Under the pieces are notes generated by a model. The model was not told where the DNA came from. It was given only the letters and a program-made list of their open reading frames with translations, and searched no databases. DNA of 64,000 nucleotides, taken from NCBI RefSeq assembly GCF_001730225.1, contig NZ_MIJE01000034.1, positions 104,872-168,871 of the forward strand, given 5' to 3'. Both the position numbers and the translations under genes were made by a program. The stretch comes from Desulfuribacillus alkaliarsenatis. Its GTDB lineage: Bacteria > Bacillota > Bacilli > Desulfuribacillales > Desulfuribacillaceae. Position 1 is the stretch's first letter. Every line of letters begins with the position of its first letter. Positions 7,788-16,134 of this stretch are shown one piece after another.

Positions 7788-8582
7788 ATGAATAGTTCTA
7801 TTCTTGACCAAGACAGTAAAATTAAAATGGCTAGCACAATTGGACCTGTTGATACAGGAATTGTAGGAGTTTTAGCTGAAAAATTTGAAGAAAAAACTGG
7901 TATAAGCATCGAATACGAAAAAGCAGGGACAGGAAAAGCCTTGAATATGGCCAAAACAGGATGCTTCGACTTGGTAATTGTACATGCTAAAGCTTTAGAA
8001 GAAAAATTTATTGCCGAGGGCTATGGAGAAGAGCGTATAGCTGTTATGTATAACGACTTTGTTATCATTGGTCCTGCCAGCGACCCTGCACAAATTCAAG
8101 GCCTATCACTGCCTGAGGCTTTAGAGAAAATAAAGAATAAAGGAACTAAGTTTATTAGCAGGGGAGATATGTCTGGAACTCATGTGAAAGAAATGGAGCT
8201 ATGGGATAATGCAGGAATAAATCCGACAGGAGCATGGTATGTGGTATGGGAAGGCGGCGCAAAAGGAAACTCTGCAACCTTGAAATACACTGACGAGCAA
8301 CAGGCCTACACAATTATTGACAGAGCCACATATTTATCGCTAAAAAAAGACATTACAATAGTTCCGCTTGTAGAAGGGGATGATGCACTTCTTAACTTCA
8401 TTTCAGTGATACCTATAAGTTCGCAAAAATTTCCACATGTAAATAAACAGTTAGCAAGAGACTTTATTGCATTCTTAACCTCAGAAGAAGGACAAACGAT
8501 TATTCGAGACTTCAAGCAAGACATATACGGCGAGCCCTTATATTTCCCGAACTCAGATGAGTGGCATAAACTAAAAAAATAA
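7788..8582 (+). CDS. TupA-like oxyanion-binding protein without signal peptide
   Basis: This 264-residue homologue of TupA lies under its own Mo/W-type operator. The fold-defining segments are present: ASTIGPVDTG in place of TupA's TTTSTNDTG, AGTGKALNMAKTG, FDLVIVHAKA, MYNDFVIIGPASDPA and SRGDMSGTHVKEMELW. The N terminus (MNSSILDQDSKIKM) is polar, with no signal peptide, lipobox or membrane anchor, and ATG 7788 follows AAGGTGG by 8 bases. A cytoplasmic location is therefore predicted. It could store, sense or deliver tungstate or molybdate to cofactor assembly. No permease or ATPase is adjacent, which argues against a standard transport role. Confidence 0.8.
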   Translation: MNSSILDQDSKIKMASTIGPVDTGIVGVLAEKFEEKTGISIEYEKAGTGKALNMAKTGCFDLVIVHAKALEEKFIAEGYGEERIAVMYNDFVIIGPASDPAQIQGLSLPEALEKIKNKGTKFISRGDMSGTHVKEMELWDNAGINPTGAWYVVWEGGAKGNSATLKYTDEQQAYTIIDRATYLSLKKDITIVPLVEGDDALLNFISVIPISSQKFPHVNKQLARDFIAFLTSEEGQTIIRDFKQDIYGEPLYFPNSDEWHKLKK

Positions 8583-8634
8583 GGTTGTTGACAAACATGG
8601 GATGGTTATCATTAAATTCTGTCCATTTTTGTGT

Positions 8635-8793
8635 TATAAATGTGACTATTGACACAGTAGAGTTTGCTATAGTAGGATACTATTAAATGCTAGCACCAAA
8701 ATACTAGAGTTGTAGATATATTTTTTTGTGGTCATTATGTCAAAAAAGACACTGGTATTAATTGAGACACATATGCCTGTGTGGACACAATGG
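8635..8793 (+). promoter_or_regulatory. Three operator-like elements upstream of the TrmO/FmdE fusion
   Basis: Element 1 (8635-8660) has right half GACACAGTAG with TTGACA at 8649-8654 and a weak -10 near 8673. Element 2 (8732-8757) is TCATTATGTC, A6, GACACTGGTA. Element 3 (8768-8793) ends in GACACAATGG. All share the N6 spacing of the window's Mo/W operators. They probably control the long gene run that starts at 8833. Confidence 0.65.
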
Positions 8794-8832
8794 GGTGCGT
8801 AGATACTTAGGAAGGTAATGGAGGTAGTTATA

Positions 8833-9657
8833 TTGGAAATTACTATATCACCGATTGGATACGTAGTATCTGACTTCAAAGAACCTGAAGACATGCCGTT
8901 ACACGGTAAATCAGCCGTTATTGAGGTAGATCCAAAGTATGTAGAGGGGCTAAAAATGATAGAGCACAATTCTCATCTATGGATTTTATCATGGTTTGAT
9001 CGAGCAGATCGTAATGTTATGGTGAAGCGACCAGTCAGAATTGATCCGAATATTTCTGAGTTTGGTGTGTTTGCCTTACGGACACCACCAAGGCCCAACC
9101 CCATTGCCCTTTCCTTGGTAGAATTCGATGGCGTTTCAGGAAATAAACTGTATGTATCGAAATATGATGCTGCACATGGGACACCAGTATTAGACATTAA
9201 ACCATATTTCCAAAAGGATATCGTTTTCTCGCCAGACACGCCAGATATACGTCCAGCTACGATAGAAATGAAAAGAGAGTGGTTTATGGAGGAAGCACTG
9301 CAGCATCATAAGGAGTTATGCCACTCGCTGGTAATTGGTGTCCGCATGGCTGCAATTGCTGATTTTATACTTGGCAAAATTAGCGATTCTAAGATTACTG
9401 TACATACTGCGGGTTCGGCTTGTTTGTTCGATACTTTACAAGGGTTATCTAGGGGGCGTTTTGCTAATCCTCCAAGGGTATCCATTGAAATCATTGCTTA
9501 TGCTGGAGATGAGACATCGCTTTGGAAAAGTGTTTGGAGGAAAGATAATCAACAGCTTACAATTTTGTGCAACCCTCACAAAATATTCAACATGGATCTC
9601 AGAGAGATTCAAGAAAAACAAGATGATGAGTTGTTTGAGGTTATACATAGCTCTTAA
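8833..9657 (+). CDS. TrmO-like domain fused to an FmdE-like domain
   Basis: Residues ~1-140 resemble the TrmO/TsaA (UPF0066) family, AdoMet-dependent tRNA t6A methyltransferases: ISPIGYVVSDFK, HLWILSWFDRADR, GVFALRTPPRPNPIALS, GTPVLDIKPY. Residues ~150-270 (HHKELCHSLVIGVRMAAIADFIL, then AGSACLFDTLQGLSRG) look like a divergent FmdE domain, named from the formylmethanofuran dehydrogenase operon. FmdE-like proteins recur near Mo/W genes. TTG 8833, 8 bases after GGAGG, is preferred over ATG 8818, whose spacing is too short. It sits behind three Mo/W-type operators and 30 bases before the binding-protein gene at 9688. The substrate is unknown. A tRNA role is possible, but the context favours Mo/W metabolism. 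Confidence 0.7.
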   Translation: MEITISPIGYVVSDFKEPEDMPLHGKSAVIEVDPKYVEGLKMIEHNSHLWILSWFDRADRNVMVKRPVRIDPNISEFGVFALRTPPRPNPIALSLVEFDGVSGNKLYVSKYDAAHGTPVLDIKPYFQKDIVFSPDTPDIRPATIEMKREWFMEEALQHHKELCHSLVIGVRMAAIADFILGKISDSKITVHTAGSACLFDTLQGLSRGRFANPPRVSIEIIAYAGDETSLWKSVWRKDNQQLTILCNPHKIFNMDLREIQEKQDDELFEVIHSS

Positions 9658-9687
9658 TATCAAATGATTAAATTGGAGGAGAAATGA

Positions 9688-10815
9688 ATGAAAAAAGCTT
9701 TGGTATGGGTACTATCCGCATTATTAATTCTTACAGTATTTACGGTTGTAGGCTGTCAGAAGGAGGAAGCTACTGGAACTGAGGAACCTCAACAGCAGGA
9801 AGAAGCCAATAATATTGAAACACAAGAGCTTACGATGGAAGAACCAACGACTCGGATTGTGACTGATCAGGCAGGAAGAGAAGTAGAGTTGCCTATGGTA
9901 GCCGAGCGTGTCATTACAACATGGAGACCAAGTACTTCCTTGTTGTTTGCTATTGGTGGACAAGAAAAATTAGTAGCAGCTGATACACATTCTACCCGAA
10001 ATCCATTTCTATTAGGGGTGTATCCTGAAATTGGCGATGTGCCAGCCATTGGTAATAGAAGAGGACTAAATTTAGAAGAAATGGTAGCAGCAGAACCTGA
10101 AGTTGTATTCCTGTGGCAAGGTACGGACACCGAGCCTGTAATTGGTCACCTAAATCAGCAAGGGATAGCAGCATTTGTGCTCATTCCAGAGACGGCGGAT
10201 GATATGAAGGAAGCTGTCAGAATTGTTGGCGATATTATTGGTATGCAAGCGGAAGCCGAAGAAGTCATAAGCTATTACAATGAGATTATTGCAGATATAG
10301 CAGACCGCATCAAGGATGTGCCTGCATCGGAAAGAAGGACGGCCTATATGGCTGGTTCAGGAGGACTATTTAATACAATTGGTAAGGAATACTATCAGCA
10401 TTTTCTGATAGAAAGCGCTGGTGCGACGAATGTATCTGGCGAGCTAGAAGGATACGGTTGGCAAGATGTATCGGCGGAACAACTTGTAGCTTGGAATCCA
10501 GATTATATTTTTGCAACCCAGTTTTTTGACGATGATTTAATAGAGACAATAAGAAGTCAGGCTGGACTAAGAACTGTTACGGCCGTTCGTGAAGGTAACT
10601 TATATAAGTTCCCAGCAAACATCACATCATGGGATTTCCCTGAACCATTATCAGCCTTAGGTATATTGTGGATGGCCAAAACAATGTACCCTGACCAATT
10701 TGCCGACATGGATTTCATGGCAGAAGTAGAGAATTATCATGAGCGTTTCTTTGGTAAGACCTTTACTGAGCTTGGAGGCAACTTGGATGAATCAGAAGCA
10801 GTATCTATCTTCTAA
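9688..10815 (+). CDS. MolA/BtuF-type ABC substrate-binding lipoprotein 1
   Basis: This 375-residue surface lipoprotein (lipobox VVGC after MKKALVWVLSALLILTVFT) of the class III (FecB/BtuF) fold starts its domain with RIVTDQAGREVELP. It contains LNLEEMVAAEPEVVFLW and ends SWDFPEPLSALGILWMAKTMYP. GGAGGAG precedes ATG 9688. The fold serves siderophores, cobalamin and, in Haemophilus MolA, molybdate or tungstate. The Mo/W-regulon context makes a MolA-like role plausible, but iron chelate or corrinoid binding remains possible. Its stop overlaps the start of the permease gene by 29 bases, so the two are translated together. Confidence 0.8.
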   Translation: MKKALVWVLSALLILTVFTVVGCQKEEATGTEEPQQQEEANNIETQELTMEEPTTRIVTDQAGREVELPMVAERVITTWRPSTSLLFAIGGQEKLVAADTHSTRNPFLLGVYPEIGDVPAIGNRRGLNLEEMVAAEPEVVFLWQGTDTEPVIGHLNQQGIAAFVLIPETADDMKEAVRIVGDIIGMQAEAEEVISYYNEIIADIADRIKDVPASERRTAYMAGSGGLFNTIGKEYYQHFLIESAGATNVSGELEGYGWQDVSAEQLVAWNPDYIFATQFFDDDLIETIRSQAGLRTVTAVREGNLYKFPANITSWDFPEPLSALGILWMAKTMYPDQFADMDFMAEVENYHERFFGKTFTELGGNLDESEAVSIF

Positions 10816-11833
10816 GAAAAGTAACAGCAAATTATTTGTTGTAGTTGGCATCGTTGTTATCGCAATCTTTGTACTGTCTTTAACATTAGGGAGATACAGT
10901 ATACCAGCAGGAGAAGCAATCAGACTATTTATTCAAGGTTTATTTAGACCAGGCAGTTTAGATTTTAATGACCCTACAGTTTCAGTGTTTTTTTACATAC
11001 GGCTACCTAGGATAGTAGTAGCTTTACTGGTAGGTGCAGCCCTTGCTGTAGCAGGTGCAATTTTCCAGGGGATGTTCCGGAATCCTCTGGTTTCCCCAGA
11101 TATTCTAGGTGTTTCGTCTGGCTGTAGTTTTGGAGCAGCGTTAGGAATTTTGATGCCATTTGCAACGATTTACTCGATTTCAATATCGTCATTTGTTTTT
11201 GGAACATTGGCAATGGGTGCAGCCTATGCCATTTCAAAAGCCAGCAAAGGCGAACCAATTATTATGCTTATATTAGCAGGTATGGTTGTATCTGCTTTTT
11301 TTACAGCAGCACTTTCATTTTTACAATATGTAGCGGATCCCTACAATGAACTACCAGCTATTATTTTCTGGATTATGGGTGGATTTTTCCGAATAACGTG
11401 GGATATAGCTATTATATTGGCAATCACTATTATTCCATGTCTAATCATTGCATGGCTATTGGCCTGGAAGCTCGATTTACTTTCATTAGGCGACGATGAG
11501 GCACAATCCTTAGGATTGAACGTTAAGCTGCTTCGCTTTGTTTTAATTATTGTAGCTACATTCATGGTAGCAGCGTCTGTCAGCGCTGCAGGTACGATTG
11601 CGTGGGTAGGATTAGTAATACCTCATATTGCTAGAATGCTTACTAGCTCTGAGCACACTATGTCAGTACCAATGTCTATGTTTGTAGGTGGTGGTTTTGT
11701 ACTGTTAATGGACACTGTTGCACGCAACTTGACTACTGCAGAAATACCTATAAGTATTTTAACGGCAGCACTTGGAGCACCGTTTTTTGCTTATTTATTG
11801 ATTAGTAGATCCCACAAGGCTTGGAATCGGTAA
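10787..11833 (+). CDS. FecCD/MolB-type ABC permease 1
   Basis: The 348-residue membrane protein of the FecCD (type II importer) family has about ten membrane segments. Hallmarks are VFFYIRLPRIVVALLVGAALAVAGAIFQGMFRNPLVSPDILGVSSG and AGTIAWVGLVIPHIARML. ATG 10787 was chosen because GGAGG ends 8 bases upstream. The start lies inside the preceding binding-protein gene. With the genes on both sides it forms a complete binding protein, permease and ATPase set. A second set with a different gene order lies at 14252-17268. Confidence 0.88.
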   Translation: MNQKQYLSSKKSNSKLFVVVGIVVIAIFVLSLTLGRYSIPAGEAIRLFIQGLFRPGSLDFNDPTVSVFFYIRLPRIVVALLVGAALAVAGAIFQGMFRNPLVSPDILGVSSGCSFGAALGILMPFATIYSISISSFVFGTLAMGAAYAISKASKGEPIIMLILAGMVVSAFFTAALSFLQYVADPYNELPAIIFWIMGGFFRITWDIAIILAITIIPCLIIAWLLAWKLDLLSLGDDEAQSLGLNVKLLRFVLIIVATFMVAASVSAAGTIAWVGLVIPHIARMLTSSEHTMSVPMSMFVGGGFVLLMDTVARNLTTAEIPISILTAALGAPFFAYLLISRSHKAWNR

Positions 11834-11851
11834 AGGAAGGGACGGCATTTC

Positions 11852-12631
11852 ATGATTGTAGGTACAAATATTACATTTTCCTATCAAAATCATCCTATCT
11901 TAAGTGGTATCAATGTAACAATAGAACCTGGAAAAATCTATGGCTTTCTTGGCCGCAATGGTTCAGGGAAAACTACTATGCTTCGAGTAATCAATGGGTT
12001 ATTAAAGCCACAACACGGTGACGTCAAAATACATACAGATACTAAAACACTGGACGTTCATAAAGAGTCGCGAGCCTTAATAGCAAAAGAGATAGGTTTT
12101 GTACCGCAGGAGCATAGAGGTGTTTTTCCTTATCGTGTACTTGAGATGGTAGTCATGGGTCGGAACCCTCATTTAGGATATTTCGAGAGGCCTAAAGACG
12201 AAGATTATCAGGAAGCAATTAAAGCACTTCAAGACATAGGAATCCAGCATTTATGGGATAAGAGTTTTATGGAAATTAGTGGTGGAGAACGACAAATGGT
12301 GCTCATTGCAAGAGTCATTGCTCAAGGGGCAAAATATTTAATTCTTGACGAACCGACATCCCATTTGGATTTTAAGAATCAACACCAAATTTTACAGCTT
12401 GTCAAAAATATTAGTAGAGAGCGACAAGTGGCAGCGATTATGGCAATGCATGATCCGAATCTGGCTGTTTGCTTTGCAGATCATATTTTAATGCTAAAGC
12501 ACGGAAGGCTTATGGCTGAGGGTGCTGTGGACCATGTTATGACGGAAGTTAATTTAAAACAATTGTATGATATGAATATAGATCTTAGTGGACTCCCGTG
12601 TGGTAGGAAATACGTATTACCTGCGATATAG
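11852..12631 (+). CDS. FepC/MolC-type ABC ATPase 1
   Basis: ATPase of the first type II importer, 259 residues. It has Walker A GRNGSGKTT, signature ISGGERQMVLIARV, Walker B LILDEPTSHLD and switch His in MAMHD. The FepC/BtuD-type segment VPQEHRGVFPYRVLEMVVMGRNPHLG marks it as a partner of FecCD permeases. GGAAGGGA precedes ATG 11852. It directly follows its permease and is followed after 16 bases by a repeat-domain lipoprotein gene, consistent with one transcript. Confidence 0.88.
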   Translation: MIVGTNITFSYQNHPILSGINVTIEPGKIYGFLGRNGSGKTTMLRVINGLLKPQHGDVKIHTDTKTLDVHKESRALIAKEIGFVPQEHRGVFPYRVLEMVVMGRNPHLGYFERPKDEDYQEAIKALQDIGIQHLWDKSFMEISGGERQMVLIARVIAQGAKYLILDEPTSHLDFKNQHQILQLVKNISRERQVAAIMAMHDPNLAVCFADHILMLKHGRLMAEGAVDHVMTEVNLKQLYDMNIDLSGLPCGRKYVLPAI

Positions 12632-12647
12632 AGAAGGGGGTATCAAG

Positions 12648-13439
12648 TTGAAGCGCACATTATGGATTACATTAGCATTCATTATGATATTGGGGCTATT
12701 AGTAGCCTGTAGAGGAAACCAACAGACCAGCATCATAGAGGAAAGAGATGCTTCTGATGCAGTTGGAACAACTTCCAGCGGCAACGAATCACCTAACATC
12801 GAACAAGAACAATCAACCATAGATAATCAAATCACAGAATCTCGTAGCGCAATCGAATCGCCCAAATTAGTTGATAATGCTGAATCAACTGGACCAATAA
12901 AAGCGGATGAAAACTCTAAAAACATAGAACCTAAACTGGCAGAACCTAGTAACCCTGTTAAAAATACAGAAGTATCGGAACAAATAGTAATAAACTCCCC
13001 AGACTATGGAACGATTGAAATCATAGGTAAGGATGGAACCTCTCAAATAATCGAGTTAGGCACTTTAGATTTAGTAGTTGGTTACGGTGGAGTGAAACGC
13101 TCCACTGGAACGATTAATGGACCAGGTAAGATTACGGCCGTGTCCTTTGCAGCTTTATTAGAGGTTGTAGGAGGATATTCAGCCGATGATCGAATTGTAA
13201 TAACAGCAACGGATGGATATGTCGCTACGCTTACAGGTAAAGAAATAGCTGGAAGTGTACCTACTTACAACATAGAAGGTGGGCCAGTAAGTGCGATAGT
13301 TCAAGGGGTAATAATGGTCGAGAGTGACCATGAAGCACTAAACAATAATCTGCCAAGGGTTGCATTTATTGGCGAAGAGCCAGTGGTAACAGATGGGTTT
13401 CAGTGGGTACGGGAAGTAGCCAAAATAGAGGTCAGATAA
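12648..13439 (+). CDS. Lipoprotein with one SUOX/molybdopterin-binding-like domain
   Basis: TTG start at 12648 follows GAAGGGGG by 7 bases and gives a signal peptide ending in lipobox LVAC. Next comes a polar Ser/Glu/Asn/Pro-rich linker of about 85 residues, long enough to extend the domain from the membrane. Residues ~115-263 form one copy of the domain seen across this cluster (type A): DYGTIEIIGKDG, GGVKRSTGTINGPG, a DGY segment and DGFQWVREVAKIEV. Its layout resembles the sulfite-oxidase-type molybdopterin domain, but the Mo-ligand cysteine is absent, so binding rather than catalysis is likely. The ligand is unknown. It sits between importer 1 and the TiaS-like gene. Confidence 0.75.
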   Translation: MKRTLWITLAFIMILGLLVACRGNQQTSIIEERDASDAVGTTSSGNESPNIEQEQSTIDNQITESRSAIESPKLVDNAESTGPIKADENSKNIEPKLAEPSNPVKNTEVSEQIVINSPDYGTIEIIGKDGTSQIIELGTLDLVVGYGGVKRSTGTINGPGKITAVSFAALLEVVGGYSADDRIVITATDGYVATLTGKEIAGSVPTYNIEGGPVSAIVQGVIMVESDHEALNNNLPRVAFIGEEPVVTDGFQWVREVAKIEVR

Positions 13440-13501
13440 ACAGCCAGTAATTAGTACTTGTTATGCTATTTTTATTGTTGTAGGAAGGGGCTGGGTGAAG
13501 T

Positions 13502-14233
13502 ATGGAATGGTACGTTTGTATTGATGATACCGACTCTATTGATAGCAGAGGGACAGGAGAGCTAGCAGAGATTATTGCTAGATTCATAGAAGAGGAGCAA
13601 TGGGGAAAAGTAGGGAAGGTCACAAGACATCAACTTTTGGTACATAAGGACATACCCTATACATCTCATAATAGTGCCATGTGCTTTCCGATATATGAAG
13701 TTAATAGGGAAGCCAAAGATTTAATCATTCCATTTATTGAAAATTTTTTAAAAAATGAAAGCGCCCCAGGCTCTGATCCAGGACTGTGTGTTGCCGACAA
13801 AATGCAGCTTATAAAAGAGCCGTCACTTATAAAATTTGGCAACAAGGCAAAAATACAAGTATTAACGAAGGAAGAAGCATATAGCTTAGCAAAATTATGT
13901 AACGTTCATTTATCAGAGCATGGGGGAACGGGCCAAGGGATAATAGGGGCAATAGCGGGTGTAGGATTACGACTAAGTGGTAACGACGGACGCTTTAAAG
14001 GGAAATATATCTTGCCTGAATATACGACCTATCGAGTTTCAGACATTATAGCGAAAACAGGGATTGATAGGATACAAACTAAGGACGGTCAAGTAGTTCC
14101 TAACGATGGTCTGGTCAAAGTGGATCAGCCGATAAAAACAGTTTTACTAGAATCTATGGAAACCCTTCTTGTACAAGAAGCAGAATTGGATACATGGAAA
14201 ATCGTCGGAAAGCAAGACTTGAGAAGCTACTGA
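13502..14233 (+). CDS. TiaS-related DDTDS protein (TCKD-type)
   Basis: This 243-residue cytoplasmic protein opens MEWYVCIDDTDSIDSRGTGELAE. The DDTDS...GT motif and the later region with PYTSHNSAM and SEHGGTGQGIIGAIAGVGLR resemble the N-terminal ATP-using domain of archaeal TiaS, which modifies tRNA-Ile2 with agmatine. The TiaS OB-fold and zinc ribbon needed for tRNA are missing. A standalone ATP-dependent kinase acting on a small molecule is therefore possible. GGAAGGGG precedes ATG 13502. Its placement between two importers suggests it acts on the imported ligand. That is an inference from context. Confidence 0.6.
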   Translation: MEWYVCIDDTDSIDSRGTGELAEIIARFIEEEQWGKVGKVTRHQLLVHKDIPYTSHNSAMCFPIYEVNREAKDLIIPFIENFLKNESAPGSDPGLCVADKMQLIKEPSLIKFGNKAKIQVLTKEEAYSLAKLCNVHLSEHGGTGQGIIGAIAGVGLRLSGNDGRFKGKYILPEYTTYRVSDIIAKTGIDRIQTKDGQVVPNDGLVKVDQPIKTVLLESMETLLVQEAELDTWKIVGKQDLRSY

Positions 14234-14251
14234 TAAAAGAAGGGACAATAT

Positions 14252-15304
14252 ATGACATCGACGACAGAAACTACCACTAGAAAGAATAAGGGATGGATTA
14301 GAAAAATTGGTTTTGTTTCACTACTAATAATAGCCCCTTGTATTATTATTTTTGCATCACTGTTTATCGGTAGATATCCAGTTGACGTCATTACCGTAAT
14401 GAAGGTACTCCTATCACCAATCATCCCTTCTGAGCTAGAAAAGGTCTATCACACAGTGGTAATCGATGTGCGTTTGTCAAGGGCAATTCTTGGAGCGCTC
14501 GTAGGAGCAAGCTTAGCAATAAGTGGTGCTGCTTTTCAGGGGCTTTTCCGTAACCCACTGGTAAGCTCTGGTATTCTTGGAGTTAGTTCAGGGGCAGGAT
14601 TTGGGGCTGCTTTAGCCATTGTAATGTTTAATTTTACATTTCTAGTCTATGTATTTGCCTTTTGCTTTGGAGTGTTAGCTGTTGTAGCTAGTTATTTAAT
14701 TGGTAGAACATATAACACATCACCGACAATAATGCTAGTTTTGGGTGGCGTGATAGTATCTTCGATATTTTCAGCTTTGATATCGCTAGTAAAATATGTA
14801 GCAGACCCATACGAGCAACTACCAACGATTGTATTCTGGCTTATGGGAAGTTTAGCATCTGCTAGGTTTCAGGACATTTATTATGCAGGAATTCCTATGG
14901 TAGTGGGCATTGTTGGGTTATTAGTGCTAAGGTGGAATTTGAATCTGCTGTCCATGGGTGAAAAGGAAGCACGAACACTTGGTGTCAATACAGGGCTGAT
15001 AAAAGGCCTTGTTATAGGGTTTGCAACATTGGCAACGGCTGGGGCTGTAAGTGTCAGTGGAATCATTGGTTGGGTAGGTCTAGTTATACCCCATATTGCG
15101 CGAATGATTGTAGGGACAGATAACCGAGTTTTAATACCATTTACGGTCTCACTAGGGGCTTGTTATCTCATTCTAGTAGACAACATGGCACGTGTTTTAA
15201 CAGGTTCTGAGATTCCACTAGGAATCTTGACCGCCCTGATTGGTGGTCCGTTCTTTGTCTATATTTTGAAAAAGACTAAGGGAGCTGGGTGGCAAAGTGG
15301 ATAA
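14252..15304 (+). CDS. FecCD/MolB-type ABC permease 2
   Basis: The 350-residue FecCD family membrane protein has about ten membrane segments: SRAILGALVGASLAISGAAFQGLFRNPLVSSGILGVSSG and VSGIIGWVGLVIPHIARMI. It is a paralogue of the permease at 10787, with the same motif order but clear divergence. The N terminus has an extra charged stretch (TTRKNKG) before the first helix. GAAGGGA lies upstream of ATG 14252. Its last codons overlap the GTG start of the following ATPase by 8 bases, indicating coupled translation. Confidence 0.88.
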   Translation: MTSTTETTTRKNKGWIRKIGFVSLLIIAPCIIIFASLFIGRYPVDVITVMKVLLSPIIPSELEKVYHTVVIDVRLSRAILGALVGASLAISGAAFQGLFRNPLVSSGILGVSSGAGFGAALAIVMFNFTFLVYVFAFCFGVLAVVASYLIGRTYNTSPTIMLVLGGVIVSSIFSALISLVKYVADPYEQLPTIVFWLMGSLASARFQDIYYAGIPMVVGIVGLLVLRWNLNLLSMGEKEARTLGVNTGLIKGLVIGFATLATAGAVSVSGIIGWVGLVIPHIARMIVGTDNRVLIPFTVSLGACYLILVDNMARVLTGSEIPLGILTALIGGPFFVYILKKTKGAGWQSG

Positions 15305-16133
15305 ATTAATCAATATTACCGATGCTTCCTTTCAATATAACAAGAAAAATATATTTCATAACTTGAATTTTCAGTTAAATCAAGGAGAAATCCTATGCCT
15401 TTTTGGGCCAAATGGCTGTGGAAAATCTACGTTGCTTATGTGCCTATTAGGACTTTTGCAACTCGATAGAGGGAGCGTCAGCCTACAAGGACAAAACATC
15501 GAAGCATTAAGCCCACGAAAAATTGCCCAGCAAATTGCCTATGTTCCGCAGGTGCATAAGAAGACGTTTCCTTATAAGGTCATCGATATTGTTTTGATGG
15601 GTAGGGCCGCTAAAACACCTTTTTTTGGAGGTCCTGATGAAGATGATTTACAAATTGCGGAAAATGCACTAGAGCTGGTAGGGATGAAACGATATCGAGA
15701 TACCCCTTATACTATGCTAAGTGGAGGTGAGACACAGCTAGTGATGCTGGCCCGGGCTCTTGCTCAAGAAACACCAATTATAATTATGGACGAGCCTACG
15801 GCGCATCTCGATTTTCGACACGAGCTAATTATCCTTGAGAACATGGTACGCTTAGTAAAAGAGCAAGGTGTATCTGTAATTATGGCAACTCATTTTCCGA
15901 ATCATGCATTTTATTTTGAAAATGAAAGGATAGCTACTTCGGTGGCGCTTATGAACAATCACACATTTGCAGCCTATGGTGAACCAAACAAGGTATTGAC
16001 AGAAGAAAATATGAAAAAAACCTTTCGTATTCGTTCCAAGCTGGTGTCCTACGATTTGGGTATGGACAAATCAATCAGACAAATTATCCCAGTAAATACG
16101 ATAGAAGCAAGAGAATATTCTGAGGGGGTATAG
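15297..16133 (+). CDS. FepC/MolC-type ABC ATPase 2
   Basis: ATPase of the second type II importer, 278 residues, GTG start overlapping the permease gene. It has Walker A GPNGCGKST, signature LSGGETQLVMLARA, Walker B IIMDEPTAHLD and switch His in MATHF. The region YVPQVHKKTFPYKVIDIVLMGR is typical of partners of FecCD permeases. A C-terminal tail of about 50 residues extends beyond the usual domain end and resembles that of other FepC-like proteins. It is followed 2 bases later by its binding-protein gene. Confidence 0.88.
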   Translation: MDKLINITDASFQYNKKNIFHNLNFQLNQGEILCLFGPNGCGKSTLLMCLLGLLQLDRGSVSLQGQNIEALSPRKIAQQIAYVPQVHKKTFPYKVIDIVLMGRAAKTPFFGGPDEDDLQIAENALELVGMKRYRDTPYTMLSGGETQLVMLARALAQETPIIIMDEPTAHLDFRHELIILENMVRLVKEQGVSVIMATHFPNHAFYFENERIATSVALMNNHTFAAYGEPNKVLTEENMKKTFRIRSKLVSYDLGMDKSIRQIIPVNTIEAREYSEGV

Positions 16134-16134
16134 C

